Origin: Betaproteobacteria bacterium
GTDB lineage: Bacteria; Pseudomonadota; Gammaproteobacteria; Burkholderiales; Ferrovaceae
Reading direction: 5' to 3'
Assembly (NCBI GenBank): GCA_028866015.1
Contig: JAGWIW010000013.1
Span: 1 to 48,362 of the forward strand
DNA length: 48,362 nt
The translations under genes were made by a program, and so were the position numbers. The notes below the pieces were generated by a model that made no database searches, was not told where the DNA came from, and saw nothing but the letters and a program-made list of their open reading frames with translations. Below are positions 9,037-17,260 of this stretch, one piece after another (the first letter of the stretch is position 1; the number at the start of each line of letters is the position of its first letter).

Positions 9037-10043
9037 GATCTTGCGGCACCCCGCTCGGCGCTGCGGGCATAATCGCGCAGGCGCCTGCCCATCCAGTCAT
9101 TGGCTTTGGACACCCGGCTCTGGATGGCCCGGCTGGACTGGGTGGCAAAACCCGTATCCACCCGGGCATGTCCGATCAGTGCTGCAGAAATTTGCGGAAC
9201 ATGGCTCATCAGGTAAGCCATGATCGAACCTGTGATGACAAGCAGCACAGCCAGCGCCATGGAATCGGAAGGGGATGCTCCCGTCATGACGGCCGCATTG
9301 TCTGTCATCCATTGGTGCAACATGGCGAACACCGGTTTTGACATGACCAGGACCGCCACCGACACCACCCGGTAAAAGCAGGCGATAAAAAGGAATCGGA
9401 CCCAGGCCATGAAGAAATCCTTGGTGACATCCCACAGCAGCCAGGGAATGAAGAAAGGCCCCAGTGCCAAGGCCAGGCCGGCCAGGGCATTGCTCATGAC
9501 ATAAATCACCGCCAGGATCGCCAATGCCAGAATGAACACACAAAGCGCGAGGAACAGCAGGGCGACTGTCATCATCCATCCGCCGAAGGCACCCCAGAAA
9601 GCCCAGGACAGGGGGCTTGCCCCATTGAGATAGCGTGCAGGGCTGCCGGCTACCGCATCCCATACTGTCACGATGATGTCTGTGAAAACACTCCAGGCAG
9701 TAGCAAAACCTTGGCTGCTTCCTCCCGGGCCAGCAATCGCAGCCGCAACCGCATCGCACCCCTTGTACACCCCTTCATAAAATACAAAGTCGTACGCCTG
9801 GAGAAACCAGGCCACAAGGCCTGACAGGAAGAGAAAACGGATCAGACGTGACAGCACTTTTCCGAGATTTTCCCCCATCATGGATTCCAGCAATGCGTTG
9901 ATGCCGAACCAGCTGAAAGTAAGCAACAGCAGCGAACCGTAAAGGCTGTCCGCCACCCCCGAAAGGTTGCCATGCAGGCTCCTTCCTCCTTCCAGAAAGG
10001 ACTGGGAAAACCGGTCGATGATGGATGGGCTCAGGCTGATCAT
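9033..10043 (-). CDS. trbL: TrbL/VirB6-like inner-membrane type IV secretion protein
   Basis: Polytopic membrane protein of the TrbL/VirB6 family, the inner-membrane part of a type IV secretion channel. Several hydrophobic segments are visible: LYGSLLLLTFSWFGINALL, LIRFLFLSGLVAWFL, a long central block WMMTVALLFLALCVFILAL continuing into the ALGPFFIPWLL region, and MALAVLLVITGSIMAYLMS. The C-terminal tail is short and basic, lacking the long Gly/Pro/Gln-rich tail of RP4 TrbL. I chose the ATG at 10043 (336 aa), 8 nt after the trbJ stop. A GTG at 10079 would add 12 residues and overlap trbJ. It is coupled to the small gene downstream. Confidence 0.82.
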   Translation of the reverse strand: MISLSPSIIDRFSQSFLEGGRSLHGNLSGVADSLYGSLLLLTFSWFGINALLESMMGENLGKVLSRLIRFLFLSGLVAWFLQAYDFVFYEGVYKGCDAVAAAIAGPGGSSQGFATAWSVFTDIIVTVWDAVAGSPARYLNGASPLSWAFWGAFGGWMMTVALLFLALCVFILALAILAVIYVMSNALAGLALALGPFFIPWLLWDVTKDFFMAWVRFLFIACFYRVVSVAVLVMSKPVFAMLHQWMTDNAAVMTGASPSDSMALAVLLVITGSIMAYLMSHVPQISAALIGHARVDTGFATQSSRAIQSRVSKANDWMGRRLRDYARSAERGAARS

Positions 10044-10051
10044 GGGACTGG

Positions 10052-10858
10052 TCAATGGCTGCCGCTCAATACGCCCCACCCCAGCGTCGATTCCTGTTCA
10101 CGCAGTTGCTGGTGAAGCTGCTGGACTTTCAGTGCATCGTCCTGCAGTCGTTTCTGCAGGATTTCGCCTGCCATGGCTTCGGCACCCGCTTCATCCTGAA
10201 GGCGGGCTGAGGCATTGGCCTGGTGACTGGCCACCAGGCCAATCAACTGCGCGTTTTGCCCTGCCAACAGATTGAGGTGCTGGTTGACGGTCTGAAAACT
10301 CTGCTGCAGGCCGGCGCTGGCGGGAATCTGATCCTGCAACATGCGGATGCGGGCATAGGAATCGTTGACCGACTGCAGGGTTGCCACTTCATTCTGGAAA
10401 ACCGTGCTCACGCCCTGCCCCCGATACTGTGCAATCTGCATTTCACGATCCAGATACTGGTTGGGAGTGACCCCCATGGCCGCCATCTGCCTGAACTGAG
10501 TGGTGAACATGTTCTGCAGATCCTGAATCTGCCCCAGCGTATTGCCCAGGGTCTGGGAAAGGGACTGCACGGCTGCCATCTGATCGGCATACGGCTGCAA
10601 TACCTGGTTCAGGGTATCCTGCGGAAGCTTTTTCAACTGTTCCAGTTCATTGAGGTATTGCTGGAACTGGAGGGCATAGGCTTGCACCTGCTGGGCTGTC
10701 TGGCGAACCGCGTTGGCTGCGGTCACTGCAGTTTCGGCATGATTGGTGGGGTCGTACACAATGGTACCCATGGCTCCTCCGCCTCCGGCAAAGGCCACAA
10801 CGCAACAAAACGCCGGAACCATGCCAATCAACCACCGCCCATGGCGGCGCCAATTCAT
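10052..10858 (-). CDS. trbJ: TrbJ/VirB5-like type IV secretion protein
   Basis: A periplasmic or pilus-tip protein of the TrbJ/VirB5 family. The N-terminus is a typical Sec signal (basic MNWRRHGRW, then a hydrophobic stretch to about residue 26 ending AFAGGGGA). The mature part is helical and rich in Gln, as expected: VYDPTNHAETAVTAANAVRQ and LNELEQLKKLPQDTLNQV are strongly TrbJ-like. The 268-aa length is normal. The ATG at 10858 overlaps the trbE stop (10855-10858). In RP4, trbJ is separated from trbE by trbF, trbG, trbH and trbI; here they are directly fused in translation. Confidence 0.82.
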   Translation of the reverse strand: MNWRRHGRWLIGMVPAFCCVVAFAGGGGAMGTIVYDPTNHAETAVTAANAVRQTAQQVQAYALQFQQYLNELEQLKKLPQDTLNQVLQPYADQMAAVQSLSQTLGNTLGQIQDLQNMFTTQFRQMAAMGVTPNQYLDREMQIAQYRGQGVSTVFQNEVATLQSVNDSYARIRMLQDQIPASAGLQQSFQTVNQHLNLLAGQNAQLIGLVASHQANASARLQDEAGAEAMAGEILQKRLQDDALKVQQLHQQLREQESTLGWGVLSGSH

Positions 10859-13344
10859 GACTCTGCCCCCATAGCAGACAGATACGCTTCCACCCACCCC
10901 GCCTTGCCGGACAGTCGGTGCTGCTCAAACAAGGCCTGTGCCTTTGCATCCGATCGAAGCCACGCAAGCAGCCGGGGCGAAAAGCGCACTTCAAGCAGAT
11001 GGCTGTCATCCGGCGTATTCACGTAGTAATGGCATTTGTCCTGTGCCTGCTCGATGCGCGAAATCTGCGCATCGTTCAATCCAAACTGGCTCCGATAAAG
11101 ATCCCGATGAACCCTGGCTTGCCTGTTGGGAAGGAAGATGCGGGTCGGGATGTTGTCGGCAATGGTGGAAAAAATATCGGACCTGGAAAAATCATCCAGG
11201 GATTGCGTGGCCAACACCAGGGAACCCAGTTTTTTGGGGATGGTTTTGAGCCAATCCCGAATCCGGTTGGAAAAATAGGGATCAGACAACATGAACCAGG
11301 CTTCTTCCACATAAATCAGTGTAGGTACCCCCGTGGCAGAAGCCAGGACCTGCTCCACCCGATAAAAGGCATACTCCAGAAATGCCCGGGTCACCCGTTC
11401 GTCCCTCAGCACAGTGCCCATTTCGATGCAGGTGAAATCAGACAGCGAAAACCCGTCCTCCGCATGGTCGAAATAACCTCCCAGCGCCCCCCCGGAAATC
11501 CAAGGCTCCAGTTCCCCACGCAGTGCCCGCGGCAGCAGTCCGTGCAGGCTTTTGAGGCGATGCAGACCGGGAGACAAGGCGGAAAGCCCGGACAAGGCTT
11601 CCCCGACAGCCACCCCTTCGGCTGAGGTCAGACGCCTTCCCCGAGCCGTCAGCAGAATTTCCAGCCAGCGTGCCAGCCATGGCAGGTGTATCGGATCCCG
11701 CACCAGCACGAGCGGATTGAGCCGCAGGTCTTCATGGCCCGGTTCAAGGCATTGTCCGCCCTGCAGCAGCGTTGGAATCCGGCAGGAGCGATCCTTGTCG
11801 AAGATGACGGTGCGGACGGGCTGGTACTTCTGGAACTGGCTGATCAGAAAATTGACCCAAACTGACTTGCCGCTGCGGGAAGGCCCGACCACGAAAGCAT
11901 GTGCCAGGTCCCGATAATGGAAATTGAAATGATAGGGATTGCCCGATGCCGTGGAAAACAGAGACAGGGCAGGCGATGTCCGGCCTGTCTGCTGGGACAA
12001 ATAACTGTTCTCGCTAGCGCCCACGCCTGCCGAGCGTATCGGACAAAGGTCGGCCCAGTTGGCAGTGCTGACGAAATGCCAGCGCACCAGTTCTCCCCAC
12101 TGACCCGGCAAGGTTCCAGACCAGGCGGAGTTGAGATGCAGTCGTTCCCTCAGCAACAGAAACCCCTGAGCTCTGATTCCCGTGGCCACGGCACTGAGTT
12201 TTTCTTCGAGCGTGTCGCGCGCGGGAGCAAGCACCAGGACCGTGAGGTTGAGGTAGCCGAAATGCCGTTGCGAGCCTGCCATGTCAGTCAGGGCCTGACG
12301 AGCATCTTCCGCAGAAACCGCCCTGCCGGTATCGCGCACGACACTCTCTTCACCGGACAGCGCTTCCCGTACGTAGCTGAAAAGCGACTTCTGCAGATTG
12401 AGATGGAATCTTTGGACATTCTTGATGTAGCGCTTCGCCTCCTCGGAATCCACGAAGCGGAACACCTGGGACAGGGTGAGTTCTGCCGGAGCCGCAAGAA
12501 TGGCATCCAGCATGCCGGGGAAGGTCGACCCAGGCCAGGCTTTTATGGCAAGCGCCGCACCGTAGCAAACCGAGGTAGCCCCTTCGAAACGCACATGGTC
12601 GCCCGCCACCACGACCCGGTCTTCGCCCAGAGCCGCATCCAGATAACCCTGCGCCGGAACCCGTGGGGAAATGTCCTGGCTTGCCGTTGCCGGGCTCGTG
12701 GCCTCATGCAGGAAAGCACACAACTCCGGACCTTCAAGCCTGAAGGGGCGAAGGGAATGCACGGTTTCGTAAAACTGCCCCAGCAACTCTTCAAAGCGAT
12801 CAATCCGTTTTCGCAGCAGCGTTTCGTCGTGATGAAATGCCCGCCCTTCGGAAAGGTGACGTACAACTGTCCCCCACAGGCGTCTGGCCAGCGATCCGTC
12901 CCCTTCGCTGGCAGCCTGGGCGAGCGCACCCATGAAGCCATCGCGATTACCGTCTACGGAAAAAAGGATACTGACAAAATGACGGTTGACGTATCGGGGT
13001 TGCTGACCTGTGTCCTGCCGATAAAGGTTGTCAATCTCGGCGCTTCCCGGGTTGGAAAAACGGCCGGACGGATATCCCCGGAATTCACGCCGCAACACCG
13101 TTGACCAGGTCGTGAAGCGACAATCGAGGTTGCGCAAGGCCTGCTCAAAGATATCTGCGCCCCGATCAATGGCGAGGTCATCGCAACCTTCCGAACGCAT
13201 GCCTCCCACCTGAAAACAGGCCAGCAGCCCGCCATCCTTGTTGAGAACCAGCCCAGGCGTTATTTGCACCAGCCAGGGCAATATTTCCCCAAGCCCACGC
13301 GACCTGGAGTCAAATTCAAGGGCAGCGCGCCTGAGGTTCAACAT
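10855..13344 (-). CDS. trbE: TrbE/VirB4-like type IV secretion ATPase
   Basis: An 829-aa ATPase of the VirB4/TrbE/CagE family that powers pilus biogenesis and substrate transfer at the inner membrane. The Walker A motif GPSRSGKSVW is near residue 487, and the Walker B-like stretch TLIYVEEAWFML is near residue 675. LVLATQSLDDFSRSDIF follows, as expected for the RecA-like domain. The N-terminal half carries the family region (RHFVSILFSVD, FGYLNLTVLVLAP). The length and intact motifs argue against decay. It overlaps trbD by 7 nt upstream and trbJ by 4 nt downstream, so it sits in a fully coupled operon. Confidence 0.92.
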   Translation of the reverse strand: MLNLRRAALEFDSRSRGLGEILPWLVQITPGLVLNKDGGLLACFQVGGMRSEGCDDLAIDRGADIFEQALRNLDCRFTTWSTVLRREFRGYPSGRFSNPGSAEIDNLYRQDTGQQPRYVNRHFVSILFSVDGNRDGFMGALAQAASEGDGSLARRLWGTVVRHLSEGRAFHHDETLLRKRIDRFEELLGQFYETVHSLRPFRLEGPELCAFLHEATSPATASQDISPRVPAQGYLDAALGEDRVVVAGDHVRFEGATSVCYGAALAIKAWPGSTFPGMLDAILAAPAELTLSQVFRFVDSEEAKRYIKNVQRFHLNLQKSLFSYVREALSGEESVVRDTGRAVSAEDARQALTDMAGSQRHFGYLNLTVLVLAPARDTLEEKLSAVATGIRAQGFLLLRERLHLNSAWSGTLPGQWGELVRWHFVSTANWADLCPIRSAGVGASENSYLSQQTGRTSPALSLFSTASGNPYHFNFHYRDLAHAFVVGPSRSGKSVWVNFLISQFQKYQPVRTVIFDKDRSCRIPTLLQGGQCLEPGHEDLRLNPLVLVRDPIHLPWLARWLEILLTARGRRLTSAEGVAVGEALSGLSALSPGLHRLKSLHGLLPRALRGELEPWISGGALGGYFDHAEDGFSLSDFTCIEMGTVLRDERVTRAFLEYAFYRVEQVLASATGVPTLIYVEEAWFMLSDPYFSNRIRDWLKTIPKKLGSLVLATQSLDDFSRSDIFSTIADNIPTRIFLPNRQARVHRDLYRSQFGLNDAQISRIEQAQDKCHYYVNTPDDSHLLEVRFSPRLLAWLRSDAKAQALFEQHRLSGKAGWVEAYLSAMGAES

Positions 13345-13664
13345 GTCATGTTTCTCCCAAACCCTTCAGGACGCTGGCCCCGGCGGCCTCGCACATGCAC
13401 CCAGGGGTCATAGCTTTCTGGCTGCCGGTTGTATTTGACATAGATCTGCCGGGTAAAGGGATCGTCCTGCGTGATTCGTCGCAAAACCAGGTGAGCCAGA
13501 ACTGAAAGCGGAAGCCAGCCATACAGGTGAAGATCACCCACCATGGCAATGGCCAGTGTGGCGTTGACGATTGCAAATGGCTTCTCGACACCGGCAATCA
13601 GGAGCGGTTCCACAAGCGAGCGGTATACCGGCGTATGGCGCTTTTCCGGAAAAACCTCGTTCAT
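13338..13664 (-). CDS. trbD: TrbD/VirB3-like type IV secretion protein
   Basis: A 108-residue inner-membrane protein of the VirB3/TrbD family, which works with VirB4 in pilus assembly. The family N-terminus is present (TPVYRSLVEPLLIAGVEK). A double hydrophobic region around residues 27-54 follows (FAIVNATLAIAMVGDLHL then WLPLSVLAHLVLRRI). The C-terminal YVKYNRQPESYDPW block, typical of TrbD, comes next. I used the ATG at 13664 rather than the longer open frame to 13952, whose extra residues are Arg/His-rich and read out of frame through trbC. It overlaps trbC by 4 nt and trbE by 7 nt. Confidence 0.85.
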   Translation of the reverse strand: MNEVFPEKRHTPVYRSLVEPLLIAGVEKPFAIVNATLAIAMVGDLHLYGWLPLSVLAHLVLRRITQDDPFTRQIYVKYNRQPESYDPWVHVRGRRGQRPEGFGRNMTC

Positions 13665-14026
13665 AGGCAGCCCGGCATGGTCACGCCCGGAAACAGCGCC
13701 GTGATGATGCTCACCACCGACAATGCGCAAGACATGCCAAGCAGCCAACTGGCAATGCGCGCCACGATTCCGCCTGTTTCTGCGTACATGAACATGATCC
13801 CGATCATGATCGTGGCCACCACGGACAACACCACGGCCACCTGCCCTTTCAGGCTGCTTGCAACCGCGCAGATCGGACCTTCCCATGGCATCGGCGTGTA
13901 CAGGGCCAGCGCGGAAACCGGCAATAGCAGAACAAGCCCTGCCACCAGCCAAACCAGAGGCAATCTTTTCCTTGTCCGTCTCAAGTCAGCCGCCCTGCAG
14001 CAAGGAATGCGTCTGATACGCCCCAT
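13661..14026 (-). CDS. trbC: TrbC/VirB2-like pilin subunit
   Basis: The major pilin of a type IV secretion pilus (VirB2/TrbC family). A signal-like segment (WLVAGLVLLLPVSALA) is followed by the mature pilin start near MPWEGPI. Two hydrophobic helices follow (VAVVLSVVATIMIGIMFMY and ARIASWLLGMSCALSVVSI), with the short polar loop AETGG between them. This is the usual VirB2 hairpin. ATG at 14026 (121 aa) has an AAGGGG ribosome-binding site but lies 41 nt inside trbB. TTG at 13984, just after the trbB stop and behind an AGGGCGG stretch, would give a 107-aa precursor and is also possible. Confidence 0.8.
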   Translation of the reverse strand: MGRIRRIPCCRAADLRRTRKRLPLVWLVAGLVLLLPVSALALYTPMPWEGPICAVASSLKGQVAVVLSVVATIMIGIMFMYAETGGIVARIASWLLGMSCALSVVSIITALFPGVTMPGCL

Positions 14027-14990
14027 CCTGATGCCCCTTTACCTGAACCACATCCACGATGCGCCTTGCGCCCCCGACTCGCCCCAGGTGAATCACCCCA
14101 TCGATGCAGCCCGCGATCTGCCGCGCGATGGAAGACGAAGGCCAGTCGATACCGCTTTGCATGACCATTTGTTCCAGGCGATACAAGGCATCCTGTGCAC
14201 TGTTGGCATGCAATGTACCCAGGCAGCCCGCATGCCCGGTATTCATGGCCTGTAGCAGATCAAACGCTTCCCCTCCCCGCACTTCGCCAACCACGATACG
14301 GTCCGGGCGAAAGCGGAGGGTTTGTCGCACTAGCTCACGAACCGTGACGCCATGCCCTTCGTGGGCTTCAAAGGAGACAAAATTGGGAAGCTCCACGATC
14401 AGCTCACGCGTATCCTCAATGACCACCAACCGTTCAACAGGTGGCATGGCCCGGATCATCGCATTGAGAAACGTGGTTTTTCCGGTGCTGGTCCCTCCGC
14501 TCACCAGCACGTTTTTTTTGGACTCAACCCATTGCCGGACGATGATTTCGAGACGCCCTGGCAGTTGAAATTCAGGAGAGGGACCGGCAGCGACGTCAGG
14601 GAGGTAACGGCTTGGCTCGTCCGGCGCATAATCTTCCAGACAGCTGGACACGCCAGCATGCTTGCGGATACACAAGGCATGTCCTCGTGTCGCCACCGGA
14701 AACATCACTGCGGACACACGAAGGCCGGAAAATGACGCGTCAAGCAGCACACCATGGCCAGTGCCGACTTCCCGATCTGCCAGTGCCGCCAATATGCGAA
14801 TGGCATTCCCCGCCTCCCTTCCGGAAAAGGAGACCGCATGCCGCTCCAGCCTTCCTGCACGCTCAATCCATACGTTGTCCTCACCATTCACCATGATTTC
14901 CCGAACGGCAGCGTCACCCAGCAAGGGAGAGAGCTTCGCCAGTGCATCGTCGAGCATTTGAAGCAAATGGATATTGAGGGCAGTCGTCAT
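13986..14990 (-). CDS. trbB: TrbB/VirB11-like type IV secretion ATPase
   Basis: A hexameric traffic ATPase of the VirB11/TrbB (GspE-like) family, 334 aa. Walker A is GGTSTGKT (residues 165-172), the Asp box lies around IEDTREL, Walker B is RIVVGEVRGGE (231-241) and the His box is TGHAGCLGTLHANS (251-264). The N-terminal domain has the typical EIMVNGEDNVWIER. A GGAGGT ribosome-binding site lies about 11 nt before the ATG at 14990. It is the first gene of the secretion cluster, 61 nt downstream of alr on the same strand. No strong terminator separates the two, so alr read-through is possible. Confidence 0.93.
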   Translation of the reverse strand: MTTALNIHLLQMLDDALAKLSPLLGDAAVREIMVNGEDNVWIERAGRLERHAVSFSGREAGNAIRILAALADREVGTGHGVLLDASFSGLRVSAVMFPVATRGHALCIRKHAGVSSCLEDYAPDEPSRYLPDVAAGPSPEFQLPGRLEIIVRQWVESKKNVLVSGGTSTGKTTFLNAMIRAMPPVERLVVIEDTRELIVELPNFVSFEAHEGHGVTVRELVRQTLRFRPDRIVVGEVRGGEAFDLLQAMNTGHAGCLGTLHANSAQDALYRLEQMVMQSGIDWPSSSIARQIAGCIDGVIHLGRVGGARRIVDVVQVKGHQDGAYQTHSLLQGG

Positions 14991-15051
14991 GGAGGCATGC
15001 TACCTCCGGGAAAAGCGCGTGCCTTCGCGAACAGCGCGAGGATTTTGACGT

Positions 15052-16140
15052 TCAGGAATGCAGTGGGGGATGAATCAGGATCTGGGCACGCCGGGCCTGG
15101 CACAGCAGTTCGTAAGCCACGGTCCCTGCCCTGGAGGCCACGGTGCTCACGGCGACGCGCTCGCCCCACAGTTCGACCGGCGTTCCCAGTTGGGCGGCTG
15201 GCAGGTCGGTGAGGTCCACGGTGATCATGTCCATGGACACGCAACCGATGAGCGGCGCAATCCCGTCTCCCACACCAACCGGCGTGCCATCGGATGCACC
15301 ACGCGGATATCCGTCGGCATAGCCGCAAGGCACTACCCCCACCCGTGTGGGCCGCGTCGCGCGAAAGCGACTGCCGTAACCCACGGCTTCTCCGGGAGCG
15401 ATGGTGCGCACGGCCGAAATTTCAGAAACGAAGCGCATCACGGGCTGCAGGGCTGCGCGTGCGGGAATGGAAGGTTCGGCTGGATCAACCCCATAGAGCA
15501 TCAAGCCGGGGCGCGCCCAGTCGCCATGGGCTTGCGGGTGCCCCAGCAGGGCGCCGGAATTGCACAGGCTGGTCTCCAGGGGGGGAAAGCCTTGCTGGAT
15601 CTGGTGGAAGCGGCGCAGGGGCTCGTCCAGCGCACCGGTCGTTGCAAGGTCGGCATTGGCAAAATGCGTCATGAGGGTGAGGCCGGAAAGCTTTCCACAG
15701 CGCTCCAGCGCGTCGTAGGCCCGGAGTGCCATTTCGGGCATGAATCCGAGGCGGTGCATGCCGGTATCAAGCTTGAGCCAGGCCGGGATGGCCGCCCCCT
15801 CGGGGAGTCGCTGCAACGCGTCAATCTGCCAGAAGTCGTGAATCACCGGAATCAGGCCTTGGGAAGCGACCACCTCCATTTCGGCGGCATCGAAAATTCC
15901 TTCCAGCAGGACGATGCGGTTGCCGATCCCGGCTTCACGCAGCCTCAGCGCCTCCTGCACGGAAGCCACGGCAAAGCCGTCGGCAAAGGGCGCAAGCGCT
16001 TGTGCACAGGCCACGTCGCCATGGCCGTAGGCATTGGCCTTGACCACGGCCAACACGCGACCGCCATGCAATTGGCGCGCGATGTGGAAATTGTGGACCA
16101 GCCGATCGAGGTGGATGTGAATGCAGGTGGGACGGGTCAT
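15052..16140 (-). CDS. alr: Alanine racemase
   Basis: PLP-dependent enzyme that interconverts L- and D-alanine, supplying D-Ala for peptidoglycan. The PLP lysine is in AVVKANAYGHG near residue 35. The second catalytic residue (Tyr) lies in the AVGYGSRFRAT region, and GYADGYPRG and the CVSMDMITVDLTD motif complete the C-terminal domain. The predicted 362-aa length is normal when started at the ATG at 16140. The open frame to 16425 adds 95 unrelated residues and was not used. It is divergent from the YheT-type hydrolase with 78 bp between starts. The secretion cluster follows 61 nt downstream on the same strand. Confidence 0.94.
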   Translation of the reverse strand: MTRPTCIHIHLDRLVHNFHIARQLHGGRVLAVVKANAYGHGDVACAQALAPFADGFAVASVQEALRLREAGIGNRIVLLEGIFDAAEMEVVASQGLIPVIHDFWQIDALQRLPEGAAIPAWLKLDTGMHRLGFMPEMALRAYDALERCGKLSGLTLMTHFANADLATTGALDEPLRRFHQIQQGFPPLETSLCNSGALLGHPQAHGDWARPGLMLYGVDPAEPSIPARAALQPVMRFVSEISAVRTIAPGEAVGYGSRFRATRPTRVGVVPCGYADGYPRGASDGTPVGVGDGIAPLIGCVSMDMITVDLTDLPAAQLGTPVELWGERVAVSTVASRAGTVAYELLCQARRAQILIHPPLHS

Positions 16141-16218
16141 GTACCGTTGGGTTCGATCGCAGGAAGCAGATGGGACGATGTTTGAAATACGCGCCATAAT
16201 ATCGCTTTTTTGCCGGCC

Positions 16219-17250
16219 ATGGCTCTTTTCATGACCCCGCTTCCCGCTTTCCGTGCCCCCTGGTGGCTCATGCACCGGCATGCGCAAACCCTGTATGGCG
16301 CACTGGCAGCCCCCACCCACAACCCGCCCTGGATTCGTGAACGCTGGCCCACCCCGGATGGGGATTTCATTGATGTGGATTTGCTTCAGGGACAGCCGCA
16401 GGCCCCCCTGCTGACGCTCTTCCACGGCCTGGAAGGAAGCACCCGGTCACGCTACCTGCGCGCCCTTGCCTGTGCGGCATCAGCCTGTGGCTGGCATGTG
16501 CTCGCACCAAATTTCAGAAGCTGCAGCGGGGAAATGAACCTGAAGGCCCGCATTTATCATGCGGGAGACAGCGAAGAAATCCACTGGATCCTCACTCGCG
16601 GCCGGGACCGCCATCCCGCAGTGCCCCGCTTCGCCGCCGGTGTATCGCTGGGCGGCAACATGCTGCTGAAATGGCTTGGAGAACAGGGGCCAGCAGCCAG
16701 CATGCTGGTGCACCGGACAGCCGCCATCGGCACCCCCTTCGACCTGCGCGCCGTCGCCGAGCATTTGTCTCGCGGGTTCAACCGTGTCTACACCCGTCAT
16801 TTCCTGTCCACCCTGAAACCCAAGGCCTTGGCCAAAGCCCGGCAGTTTCCCGGACAATTCGACTTGAATGGCACCCTTCGGGCCCGCACCATGCAGGAAT
16901 TCGATGATCATTTCATGGCCCCCATTCACGGGTTTGCAGACGCCCATGACTACTGGGCCCGCTGCAGCAGCGGACCCTGGCTGCCCCGCATCGACGTACC
17001 CACCCTGCTGGTCAACGCCCTTGATGATCCATTCGTGCCGCACGAAGCCTTGCCCGGACCTGCGGCCTGCAGCCCGGCCATCGTGACCGATTTTCCGGAG
17101 CGCGGGGGCCACGTGGGATTTGTATCGGGACGCTTTCCGGGGCAACTGCACTGGATGCCTGCACGCCTGATGGCCTTTTTCACAGCGCCGGAAGGCGCTT
17201 CACTTGAGCCGTCGTATCGTTCAGAATGTCAACCTGAGATTGCCCCCTGA
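16219..17250 (+). CDS. YheT family alpha/beta hydrolase
   Basis: An alpha/beta-hydrolase of the YheT/ABHD1-3 type, 343 aa. Members are esterase-like and their physiological substrate in bacteria is not settled. The family features are PPWWLMHRHAQTLYG-type N-terminus (here APWWLMHRHAQTLYG), the oxyanion region LFHGLEGSTRSRY, the nucleophile elbow GVSLGGNMLLKW, NALDDPFVPH for the acid residue and ERGGHVGFV for the catalytic histidine. ATG at 16219 was chosen; ATG at 16231 is also possible. It faces alr across 78 bp and is followed 10 nt later by an outer-membrane protein gene on the same strand. Confidence 0.86.
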   Translation: MALFMTPLPAFRAPWWLMHRHAQTLYGALAAPTHNPPWIRERWPTPDGDFIDVDLLQGQPQAPLLTLFHGLEGSTRSRYLRALACAASACGWHVLAPNFRSCSGEMNLKARIYHAGDSEEIHWILTRGRDRHPAVPRFAAGVSLGGNMLLKWLGEQGPAASMLVHRTAAIGTPFDLRAVAEHLSRGFNRVYTRHFLSTLKPKALAKARQFPGQFDLNGTLRARTMQEFDDHFMAPIHGFADAHDYWARCSSGPWLPRIDVPTLLVNALDDPFVPHEALPGPAACSPAIVTDFPERGGHVGFVSGRFPGQLHWMPARLMAFFTAPEGASLEPSYRSECQPEIAP

Positions 17251-17260
17251 CAATCCCGTA

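Noticed and set aside
11899-13104. Open frame of 401 codons antisense to trbE
   Set aside because: Arg/Gln-rich composition without motifs; trbE on the minus strand is complete with Walker motifs.
13665-13952. N-terminal extension of trbD to 13952
   Set aside because: The added residues are Arg/His-rich and read through trbC in another frame; the VirB3-like sequence begins at the ATG at 13664.
8740-15051. Integrative element boundaries (att repeats, integrase, tRNA) around the secretion cluster
   Set aside because: I compared both edges and found no shared direct repeat, tRNA end or recombinase gene; only inspection by eye was possible.
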